From positions 4,955,205 through 5,019,204 of the forward strand of contig NC_087378.1 of the NCBI RefSeq assembly GCF_963675165.1: 64,000 nucleotides of DNA. The letters are read 5' to 3'. Of this stretch, positions 12,101 to 24,100 are shown piece by piece; positions within the stretch are counted from its first letter, which is position 1; every line of letters starts with the position of its first letter. The DNA comes from Halichondria panicea. Lineage: Eukaryota > Porifera > Demospongiae > Suberitida > Halichondriidae. The notes under the pieces were generated by a model, which worked only from the letters and a program-made list of their open reading frames with translations, searched no databases and was not told the origin of the DNA. Made by a program: the position numbers and the translations under genes.

Positions 12101-15100
12101 CGAAACAGGAACTTTTATATGAGGGCTACTGTAGCTACTATGAATTAAGATAAAAGGAAGGATTCGAACAAATTAGGTGTGTCCACACCAACCCAAATAT
12201 AGATTAAATAAACTGGGCTTAAAGGATGCAATGTATCTGCTCACCCAAGCGTGTGGTATCTTGTCTGCTGGCACAGTTGAACTTTGTTTGCTCTTTTTTC
12301 CTCCACCTCCGCTTGGAAGAGCACCTGCTAGCTTAGCATCTTCAAAAGCCTGCAAAAAATAAGGGGCAGAAATGAACACTATTTCATTTCACCCTCACCC
12401 ATTACCCAAAAATGTATCGTGAAGACAGCCGTTTGAGTTTCACAGTGGAACATTGCACCCTTCAAGGTGTCATAAGAATTTTGAACTATTGGGGGGGGAT
12501 ACGGCATGCAGAATATGCGGTGGGGGCGAACATCCTCCCATGGACAATTTAATAGTAACGATACTCAGTCATGATCATGCAACATAATATGTTTTAGGGG
12601 GAAGCACCAAAAAGCATGGTAATAAAGCAGGTGAGCATCGTATGTTAATCCGTGTGTCACTGAGCGGATAAAACAATAATTATAGGACTGGCTATTCACG
12701 GTAGCTTGAGTTTTAAGATAAATATAGAGCCAACACACAAATGCATACCCACACATAACGGGGAAGAGTAGGGTTGTGCACTGAAGTAACAAAAATTTCG
12801 CAAACAAGATTGTGGGTTGGTATAGTCTTTGCATGCTCCAACTAGTGAGGGGCTCAATCTTTGCGATCTTTACCAGTTGGGTCCAGCACTCTTCTCGTTG
12901 CACCTCTTTTTTTATGCGAGACACTCGATCCCTTATTTTACTATCAGCCTGCATGTGTTTCTATACGCATTCGAATGAGGCTTTCGAAGGTTAGATCTAC
13001 ATACATGCATGTAGTTTTTGAGGTAGATCTATATAATACACAATGTCATATTGCACATCCAGGTCCGTATATATAAGACAATCTCTTAAAAATACGTAAC
13101 ATCAGGTTGTACAGTTGTATCTATATAATTAATGTGGCAGAGTGGATAGTTTTATCACCCAGGACATGCAGACCTCTACAGATGAGCCCTGCCGACCAAA
13201 ACTTGGCTCGAAGTAGTGCTGGACCCAACTGGTAAAGATCGCAAAGATTGAGCCCCTCACTAGTTGGAGCATGCAAAGATTATACCAACCCACAATCTTG
13301 TTTGCGAAATTTTTGTTACTTCAGTGCACATGCTCTTCCAACCCTACTCTTCCCCATCAAAATGTTTTTGCACTTGTTTGTAAACTTTTTTCACTGCATT
13401 TGTATAACGCCGATTTTCGATTATGTTCAGTATTATCTAATACTGAAAGTACACGAGAGAAGTATACACTATATGGAGAGTTAAGTGGTCCTGGAGTCAA
13501 TAGAGACCTTAATGACGTTTTGTATCTATTCTAGTGGACTTTCTTTTTGTCTTGTTCACGTCCTTTTTGGTATTTGAGCATTGGTATCCAACGTGTATTA
13601 CCGTACTTATCACCATTTTTTTCGTTTGTATATACACTTTTTTCTTCACAGGTACCAACATACATTTATCTATGGTGCTAGCTAGATCAGTAGGTGGCAT
13701 TACCACCTTATTTTAATTGCACTGTTACACCTTTTTATGTCTGTCATGATATACTTGTACATGTATGCATGCAATAATTTATTATTTATCATATGGGGCT
13801 CAGAGCCTCAGAATAAGAGCAGCTTTGTCAACTTGCATCGCGTACTGCTGATTTCATTATTACGTTTGAAAATCATAGCGTAAGGCACTCTGCATATCAT
13901 GTGCATGTGCAGACTTTTTACACTTTGAACACAAGGCATAACTGGTGTAACATAACATTAACATACAGATTTAGCTACTTGAGGATCAAGACTGACTCTA
14001 CTGTTTGCCAAATAATTATGGCACATTCTGGTTATGTTACTATAACACCAATAACTGTATCTTCAGCTGCTGCTAATGGAATAATTCAGGTAAGAACTCT
14101 CAGTATAGCTTTGATATCATTATGCGGTATTATTAAATCTTTTACATGCAGAGGCCACAGTATACGGTCACCATACAGTCACAGCAGGTTAATTATACAT
14201 CTCACGGTCCTTCAGGGTCGTTCTCCTATGCAATTAAGTTAATTCCTAAGAAGAAAGCTGATTTTTCCATCCAAAAGCTACGAGGAATTGCAGGAATGTA
14301 TAAGTCAATTGAAGATTTAAAGGAAGACAATTTGAGTGCCTGCAATGGAGAAATATCTATTGATAGCTTTGGGTACATTGAGCTAGGACATGGGAATCGT
14401 GGAAAACAACAGTGGCTGTCAGCAATGATGATCTTAAAGATATGTACACTGTCCATCAAGGTAGACATGAGATATTATTGTGGGCACAACGTTGTGATGC
14501 TACAAGGAAGCGGGCGCATACACCAGATGAAGAAACTGCAAAACGCACTCGTTATAATAAATGATAAATACCTGGATAAAATGACTGAAGTAGAAATGAT
14601 TGAAGAGGAGCTAAAGGGGAAGCACACCGATGATCAATACACTGATGAGCAAATTAGATCTTGGGCTCACCTTATTCAAATGAAAAAGCATAGCTCATAA
14701 TTATGACTGTCCACCTAATAAAAGATTTTGGAAAGTTGCTTAACCCAAACGACCCTCAACTGGAAGTAGCTCTCTATCGAGACATGTGATGCAGTTAATG
14801 TCTCTCCAGGAAAGAGGGTGAATTTACGCGGTCAGTGTGTGCAACAGCTTCTGCAGTTACATGAGCTTCTAGAAAAAGGTGGAATCAATAAGCAACAATA
14901 TGACGAGATGCAGTCTACCATTATGGGTGACGTGAAAAAATATTGAGACAGACATGTGTATAATCGAGACTTACAACTACATGTACATAACTATAATTAT
15001 TATGATTATTAGTATCCACAATGTTCAATCCAATTTTGCTGTCGAACGCTGCCTTTATCAGTGTATGTGGTGATATTGTATATATTATGTCTTCATGTTG

Positions 15101-18100
15101 TTTTAAATAGTGTTTGATGTAACTAAAAGTTAGTTCGATTGGATTTAAATCAGGGCTGTACGGTGGTAGGTAGAATGTCAGAACACTAGCAGAATTTAGG
15201 AGCTCTTGAACCTCCTGCACACGATGAATTGAGCAATTGTGATAGACATAGGGGTATACCCATCAAAAGGATGCAACTCTGGTATCAAAGTGCCACGAAG
15301 AAAGTCCAGGAAAGCTTCACTGTCAACAGTGTTATCAACTGTTTCTACAGTCACCAAACCTCTGTTGAAATAGCAGCAATTGACGTCATATTACGTCCTT
15401 GAATCTGTAAACGGTTACTAATTGCTCTCTCACCACGGATTGCATATCCATATTGTCTGAGCATATCCTTTAGTTTAGTCCCAGTTTCATCAAGGAAAAC
15501 AATACGGTAGGTGAAAAACTGGCCATATATAACTGACTCTCAGATCAAGACGTCTTTGTAGAGCGATCTGCTGAACTTTTTTCCGAGTAAAGCCGTATTT
15601 GGCAAGTAGCCTGCACATAGTAGATACAGATAGATACAAGCGTGCCGCTTATTTCAGCAACTTTATCCAATAATTCTGACAGTTGAAAAGTAGGAAAGTG
15701 AAGTATCAATCCAATAATGTATAATTTATTCATGATGGCCATCAAGTTTTTGTTCACGAGGAATTGGTTTCTTGCGCACAACATCACCAGTTGCTTCAAA
15801 CAATTTGAAAATGTTGTGAGCAGTTCCAACACTAATGTTAAGGTTCCTTGCTATACGTAGATATCTTAAATCCAAAGCTAGCCTTTGCCATACCACTCTC
15901 CATCTGAGATCCTGTGAATAAGGTGCCATTCTTGTTGGTTCTGCTGATCTCCACATGTCAGTACAAACTCTACTATCAGTATGTAGTATGTACCAGATAA
16001 AGTAGTAGAGCTATATCTCTGAATGCCATCAGTAAGTTTAAAAATAATGTTTGCACATGCGCAGACTTACGCAGACTTACGCAATTTTCAAACACAAGTG
16101 AAATTAGCAGTATATCACATCAGCGTTGGAGAACTGGAGCGGTAAGAATCGACAGTATAAAACACTACTGTTGCTATGGACCTCTAGTGGTTGCTAAGAT
16201 AAGAGGGGTGTGGCCATGCTGCTTTTCTATGTCTGAGGCTGAGCATGCTCAGTAGGTAAACAATGGCGACCTCGTTAAAGAGGGTGTAGCTTCCACCCTA
16301 GCAAATTTAACTTCGAGGTAAAACGATTAGTTACTGCACTACCCAAGGCGATTGAGAACAGTACGGTGTCACTAGTTTGTGCTGTGGACCCACAGTTCTC
16401 TACTGAAGAACGTGAGGAGAAGATGAACAAAAAGTTGTTGTTTTTTAGTTTTGCTGTTCTTATAACTTTTTCACAATGTTTAATTCAGTTCATATTTCAC
16501 ACAAATGTCACAAATGATATGGGCAACAGATATTATAAACTCAACTAACTTTGTCTTGTGTCTTGGGTGAGATCCAGAGGGGGGCTTTTTGCTGTTTTCG
16601 ACCCAACCCTACTATTAGCACTATCGTGCTAATGATGTGTATATTGACAAGTCTTTTCTCTGCTTGTTTAGATACTATACTGTCTGTGCTATACTACTGT
16701 CTGTGTTTATACTGTCAGTGCTTAAATTCTCTCTTACTCCGTGCTTTAATTTGACAAAGGTTTGCTCCCACTGTTTGGCTACAGGCCATTTAAATAACAT
16801 GCAGTTGCTTCAGTATCGTTAAAGATTATTCATCAAGCCATCAGATAGGCTTCTTTTTCAGTGGCTCTCTTTGTTGGGGGCTTGAGCTCAGGCGAGTTTC
16901 TTTGGCTTGCTTGTGAGCAGGGCAGTGGCATATCCAGCTATGGGCTCAGGGTGCTCAAGCACCCCTCTAAGCTAAAAATATTACTGTTTATCTGGAAGCT
17001 ATTTATAAACGGTGAGCAGCACTAGCTATTCAGATTGCCTCTTACTGTAATTCTGAATGTGCCCCTTTTATTATATCTCTGTGTAAGTATGTATTGTACA
17101 TGCACGTGTACACACACACATTCACACTACTTTAACAAGGATGAGTGTTTCTACATCACTGATCGACTCAAGGAGAGGGAGAGGGAGAGGGAGAGGGAGA
17201 GGGAGAGGGAGAGCATTAAATAATTATCGTCTAGAACAGAGGAAGAGCATTAAATATGTAGTTCTATTTATTGTGTTACTAAGACAGTGTTATGTTGCTA
17301 TGCCATCGGGATGTAAACTAGTTATAACACGTGCACTCGGAATACATGTTGCACTCAACCTTTGGGGCTTACACCCTCGTGCTTCAGTGCAATATATGCC
17401 ATACATCCCTCGTGCGCATGCCCACATTCCGGACAAATAAAAACAGAGAAATGAGCTAGGGTACTCAACCACTGCAGTACATGAGGAAGGTACAATGTAC
17501 ATGATCTAGGGAAAACAATTGATCTTAAGGTGACATATTTTCGCGTGTATTAATTTCTGCTATTTCTGCGAATGAGAGTAAAATCGTAAAAATTAGTACT
17601 CGCAAATAATTGGCCGCCCTCTTTTTTAATGTATCCAGATTGACATTTCGCAAAAAATTAGACCAGCAAAATGTACAAAACTGTAAAAACGCAAACAAAT
17701 CTACCTGTGAAAATATGTCACCTTAAGGTATTCACACTAATAATAAAAACTTTACCATCTGTTTAAGCCCTTCCGTGTCAATCACATGAAACTTCTTCCT
17801 ATTCCCACCATTAGCAGAGTTAACGAGTGATTTGATATGTACGTCAGCACCAGCTTCGCCTGGAACAAGAAAAACAAGACTTGCCTGCCACTCATCCTGA
17901 AACAAAATATAAGATTATAAAGACTGCAAACATTCCTAGTCTTGTTACAGTGCTTGTTGCCCAGTGAGTGGGCAGATCAAAGCAATCCAGTGCTCTGTAT
18001 ATGGCACATTGCATCACTACCATATAATTATTGCACTGCATTATATGGCATAATGCACTGGGATTATATGCACTTGCACTGTGTGTAAATGCAGTAGATT

Positions 18101-21100
18101 TTGGGAGAGAAATCTACTTTTGGGACTTCTGCCCCATCTCACCATCCCACCCATTTGGTCACTTTTATAGGCTACTATATATATAGAATTTTTATGGAAT
18201 TCAACAAAAGTAACGAATTCACTAAAATTCCACTCAGAAGAATTTGACGTCATTGGGCAACAAGGTGGGGGGGGGGGGGGGCAGGGGTGAACCTTTCCTC
18301 CCCCAAAATACTCAGCTCCCCCCCCCCCCAAATTGTGTAGAATGACATAATCACATTAGTACTACATAACATCATCACATTGGTTAATGTGATAAACTCA
18401 ACTAATCCAAACATTAATTTTTGCAGTGCACGTAATCTTCCCTCCCAAACTTTTTATCCTAGATGAAACCCTGGAGATGTATTTGTGTTCCAGATCTATC
18501 AGCTTCCATCTACCACATCATTATCCATGCATGTCACTATACGCATAGATGGACTGTGCCTGTGCTCAACACTGTATTTTAGACACTAAATGGGGAAAGT
18601 ACCTTAGAGCAGGTATATACTATGGGACTTAGTATACCTGCACTTTACTTAGATCATGTTTGTCATAAATACTGCAATCTGATTGGTTAGAGGAAATGTT
18701 CTATCCAATTTAGAAAATCATGTACTTCAATAGAAAATCATGTACTTCAATAGAAAATCATGTAGCAAAGATTAGATAAGAACATTCAAATCTGATTGGC
18801 TAAATACTCATGGTTGCTATGATCTAAAATGCTTAGACACTGTTTAGGAAGTTTCCACATGATTTAGAAGTCCTCAGGGCTAGTAGAACCCTCACTGCGT
18901 TCGGGATACTACAACCAGCCCTTTGGGCTTCTAAATCATGTAGAAACTTCCTAAACAGTGTCTAACTATTATTTAGTATACCTATAGTATCCCGTTTTCA
19001 AGTATATAGGGAACATCAATTCATCACAAATCATCATGATTACAGCATGCATGCACATTCCAATTTGCATGTCTGCATGTAATGTATAAATGTATGCAGG
19101 GATCAGTCATCACCCCACCAGTGAAAAATGGCTAGTATTAGCCAGGGAAAATTACCAGCGAAGAAGTACATGTGAATGACGTTGTAAAGGATTGGAGTTA
19201 AATTTGCAGTGTTAACATGGTCATTTAATACTGACTCACGAATTATAATTAATTATATACAGCAATGTATAAACAGTCCTGTCTTCTCTTTTTGAACTTC
19301 TTTCCCGTACCTCTTCTATACTGCTTCTTGACTGTCGTTTCACTTATAATTATGTCTCCACCGAGGCATCAGCACCCGCGATGCTTTCATTGAATGCTAG
19401 GTAATTGAGGCTAGCAAAGAAGCCTTCCAAAACAACCAGAAGTACCTCGAATAAAGGCCCTGTGTGTAGCTAGCTAGCCTGCAGACAACATGCAAGTTCA
19501 GCCTCAATCATACCATAGATTGAAGACTCTTCACTATGATTATACATACTACATGCACTGCATATATCTTTATAATCTGACTTTATTATCATGTCACCAG
19601 CCGAGGGTTTGCACTTAATTTATAGTGCTCTAGTTATGCCTCGAGGCGTAGCCACACGAGAGATCGGTTATGCTGAATGTGTGTGTGTCTGTGTGTGTAT
19701 TCCTGCTCAACGGTTGCAATGCGACGAAAACTAACAGCTTCTATAGGCTTCTAGCCACGTTCTCTTGGATTTTGATTCGTGGATTAGAAAACTAAAGCTT
19801 CTTTCTCGAGTTATGGCTAGTTTGACTCACATTGAAGGCTGTTGCAGTCTCTTCAGAATCTTTCATACCATCATCTGTCCGCACAAACTTTCTATTCAAC
19901 ATATGAGTTAGCCTTGCACTAAAGCGCTAGCTTTTTGTTAGCTACAAGACTCAGAAAATATCTGTTAAAACAGCTAGCTAGCTAGCAGTAGCCATTTGTA
20001 AATTGATCTCTTTGGACACACCCTTTAAATTAAATTAAAAGTTTAATTATTTAATTATTATTAAAAGTTTAATTATTCGCGCTCATTCCCTATGTGTGAG
20101 AAAATAATTAGCCTCCTTCGCAGCCTCTCCTTTTTCTGTTCTTTGTCACACCATAGATAGAGTAGAAGAGGGATTAGAAACGGAAGTACCCTCGAAGTAC
20201 CATCCGTGTATTTCCGCGGTTTTAATCGAGGCTTACTTTTTAACACGAGGGCTAAACATGAATAATTCATGAGAATTGTTTTGCTCTCTGTAAGAAGTCC
20301 ACGAGCTGCTAAACATCAACTTTCTCTAATACTTGAGGCCATTTGGGACACAGGACACTATTTAGACAAAGCCTTAGCTATATCAAAGGTACTATAGGAA
20401 CACAAGCATGAAAAAGTGCTCTGTGTACCTCTAGCTACTTCACGACAATCGAGATTATATTTTCTTTGTTTCCAATTGATACCTACTATCAGGGGGCATG
20501 TGATTCAGTAATGGGGGTAGCTCTGAGATGTATGCTTTGGACACAATAAGTTTCCCGGGCTTTTGCGGGAGTTATGAAGAGATACACGGATGGTCCCAGA
20601 GCCACTACGTAGATTTCATTGCAAAACGTCACGTGAATCACGTCCGTTTCCAATCCCTCTTCTACTCTATCTATGGTCACACAGAAGAGAAAATTGGAGG
20701 AACAAAGAAAGAAAGAAGGAAATGACACTTGCTAAGTCGCGTGATCCCCTACTGACGTAGACAAATTTTAACGAGCATGGGTGAGAGAAAACCTCAATAA
20801 CTGTCCTCCCACACAGTACTTGGAGCGCATTTACCAGGAACATAATCTGGAACAGTACAGAGTCAGCCTTCGTGAGACCTTTAGTCAGTAGAGGAAGTAT
20901 GAAAGACTAGAGTAGAGTAGACTATACTGCTGTAATAATTATATCTACTAGTCAAGTGGGTCTGTTCTGAACTCAGGAAAAAAAACTGAGCTAAATTTAG
21001 ATATAGATCTAGATCTTTAGTCTTTAGCCTTTACTAGGTAAGCCCTCGTCTACAATGTCTCCACGCTTGATTCTGGCTTACTATCTACGATACATAATTA

Positions 21101-24100
21101 TGCTAACAGCTTTTATGTTAGAGTTTGGAATGCGTAGGCATGCTGTAGTTTTTTGCTCTGTCAGGCTCCGCCCAGCTAGTGGTTGCCCACGTTCATTTTC
21201 ACTCGTCTACCACTCGTCTACCACTCGTCTACTGTCACGCGACTTAGCAAGGCAGGCTCTCCTTTTTCTTTGTCTCTTCCTTCTTTCTTTCTTTGTTCCT
21301 CCGTATTTTATTTTATTGAACTATGACAAAGAACGAGAGGGTACGAAGGAGGCTAGAAAATAATATCCAGATCCTCCTGGCAGAATCATATTTTTCTTGA
21401 GGGCCGGGCCTGGTAAGCCACAAAACATTACATGTGCGCTTGCACAAAACATTGAACTATGTACTCTGGTTTGCTGTGTCACCACAGCTGCAAGCACATG
21501 CTGATCATGGAACCAGGACAGCCTTCGTGTTCACTTTCGCTTGCTGTAGCTGCCACTGGACGCCGAGTGACTATTAATAGTGGATCACAGAAACAAGTAT
21601 CAAAGAACGATGATGGGTGTGTGTTGGGTACATATTCAATGCCAAATGTGCCTACTGCAAAACTCAATACAACATTACAAGGAGCTTCCCCACTTCTATC
21701 CAAAGTTTTGGTGAAAGTTGCATCAAAAGATGGGCCTATAAGCTCTGGAAAGATGTTCACTGTTCGTGATTTAGATATTACTACAATTTTCACATGTGAG
21801 GACTTAAAAGATGCCATTAAGAGACAGTTAACTGATGACATTGTTGATAGTGACTTCGATGTTGGATATGTGGAGGGTTCAAGTGTTGTGCGGATTAGAA
21901 ATAGGCGTGATCTGGAGGAGGTATGGTCCTGTATTAATAATCCAAAAACTAAAGGCAAAGTAATGCTGTGGTGTGATGGCTTAAGCAACACCAAGAGAGT
22001 CGCAAGCGTCCTCGAAGTGATGGCATATCTGTGGTTAATACAAAGAAAAAAGTACCTGACAAGGCTGACAAGGAACAGAAAGTTCAGCAACTGGTCGACT
22101 CATTGAAAGAAAAGCACCTTAGTACCTAAGCAATTTCGTATAAATGGGCCAAAATGGTAGCAAGTGGTATGTATTGTAGTATGGACAATCCGCCTAACAC
22201 CACAATGTTCACTCGTGCTGGCAGCGGCACTCCATCTCGAAAGAAAGACATTGTGCCAGTTGCTCCGGGCTCTCTCTGATGCGGCAACTGTGATTGCTAC
22301 TGCTTTGTCTCCTGCTGTGTCTACCAGTTCGACACATATTGCAAGCAATAGCCCAGCAAAAGTTATAGAGAGTAAGTCGAAGCTATACATGCAGTTGAAT
22401 GAACTACAAAATCTAAAGCAAAGCGGGGTGTTGACTGACGAGGAGTATTGTGAAGAGAAGGGTACAATCATGAACTTACTTCAACAACTAAAGTGACATA
22501 ATATTGATCAAACTGACAATTTTTGGTGTGTTGTGCATAGTTATTATTATACGTTGTGATAATGTTTTAGTCAATGTATCCACTATGAGAAAGGCAGTCT
22601 TGTTTGGTTACCATACTAAATGCCATACTTAAGAGTACTCTTGAGGCACTGCATGATTGAAATACTCCATCGTTTTGCTTCATAAAATTGATTTCACTTG
22701 ACTGAAAACCTCTTCGCAAGGATTCAAATCAGGTGAGTATAGAGGGAGAAAAAGCAGTCGTGCTCCTTCTTGGTTTTCAATTAAATCCATAACACCCTCC
22801 ACATGGTGTATGGAGGCATTGTCCATAATCACAACTGAATGGGGATTTACCCAATTGAATGGATTTAGAATTGGAAGAACATAATCTCTCAAAAACTGCT
22901 CAAACCTTCCACCATCCACAGTCCCTTCAAAGAAGCATACGTCATGTATTCCATCAAGGGACAGTACAGGAATTGCTGAGTAGCGTGTTCCACGTGCTAG
23001 CAGCCTATGGTCTCTGGGCGTCATACCTCTTATACTGTATGCCCATTTTCGCACACAATTTCTTCTATCACACCCTGTCTCATCTAGCCATATAAGCATT
23101 CTTGGATCATAGGTTGTAACTTCAGCCATAAACTTAGCACGTAATTCATCATTACGCCGTATATGAATGTGTTGAATAACTTGCCGTGTACAGTTCATGA
23201 ACTTCAGTGTTCGACAGATGGTTGCAACACTTACAGTAACACCAAACATTGTAACAAGTTTTGCTTGAATTCATGTAAGTATATGCCAGTGTTCTCCAAA
23301 ATGATTCGTAGAAGTACAAGCTGTTCAAAATCTCCGAGTAGTTTCTGAGGACCATGTGTTGAAACTCTTGGCGCTACATCACCAGTTTGCTCAAAAGCAT
23401 TAATATATCTATAGACAGTGCTCTCAGAAAGGCTGACTTGGTGTGATATGTCTTTACAATTCAAGTGATGAGCAAGATGGAGCCAAATTACTCTCCAACG
23501 AAGGTCCAACGAGTATGGAATCGGCATCTTGAATTTCGCAAGTTTATTGATTGAAGTAGCTGGGCGGAGTCTAGCTATTGCGCATGCTCTATTTATTTCA
23601 CAGTCTGTGACACTATAGTCAACCAACCTGAAAACCTCTGTACCATAAATTATAACAATATAGATAACAATATGCATGTACACAAGTTTAGATATTATAT
23701 ACACTGAACTACAGATCCTGGAAGAATCAATTTTCTTCTTTCTTGAGGTCCTGGTATAAAGCCAATAAATAACAACAATAGATGCATTGTACTTAGTGAC
23801 TCTATATAGATAAGCTAACTTTAATTTATAGAAACTACTATAACACTAATACTTTTTGAGCGAAAGCATAACATGGCGAGGCATTAGCAAGCGCACGCTT
23901 GCAACACTCGTTAATGTGGCAATCAAGGTCAAAGGTAATTCCAGTATTCCAGTCCAATGAATAGAAACACCCTAGAAAACATGGGGGGCTCCAGCCCCTG
24001 GAGTCTTCCCTCCCCCCACTGTGAAATGATAGTACAGATGTTACTGTCTCAGATAACTCACATCATTGACAATTTCATTGACCAAGATTTCATCAAGATT

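Larger units (their letters stand above)
13970..16050. mobile_element. Element A: Tc1/mariner-like transposon with accessory gene
   Basis: Two genes face each other: an accessory gene on plus (14018-14946) and an IS630/Tc1-type transposase on minus (15929-15009), 62 bp apart. Both are damaged. Ends were not found; borders are estimated by comparison with element B, where the start codons lie about 47 and 113 bp from the ends. Lies in SPAG17 intron 2. Confidence 0.6.
21462..23638. mobile_element. Element B: Tc1/mariner-like transposon with accessory gene
   Basis: It splits an R1 copy: the left flank ...TGGTAAGCCACAAAACA and right flank TAACAATATAGATAACAATA are contiguous at 50583-50611. Candidate ends TA|CTCTGGTTTGCTGTG and CTGAAAACCTCTG|TA form a weak TIR with a TA duplication, but a few extra bases at each side remain unexplained. 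Contents: accessory gene on plus (21508-22496) and transposase on minus (23527-22566), tail-to-tail with a gap of about 70 bp. Lies in SPAG17 intron 1. Confidence 0.7.

Noticed and set aside
12565-12954. 129-codon minus-strand frame (MQADSKIRDRVSRIKKEVQR...)
   Set aside because: Half of it lies in a foldback arm; no recognised motif, no intron support, and the first 20 residues alone are not enough.
14226-14468. Minus-strand frame opposite the element A accessory gene
   Set aside because: Shadow of the plus-strand gene; the plus strand has the conserved homology to element B.
19637-19760. tRNA-derived SINE head in R1
   Set aside because: No convincing A and B boxes with correct spacing and no poly-A or short tandem tail at the other end.
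21479-22090. 203-codon minus-strand frame opposite the element B accessory gene
   Set aside because: Shadow: the plus strand matches the element A accessory protein block by block.
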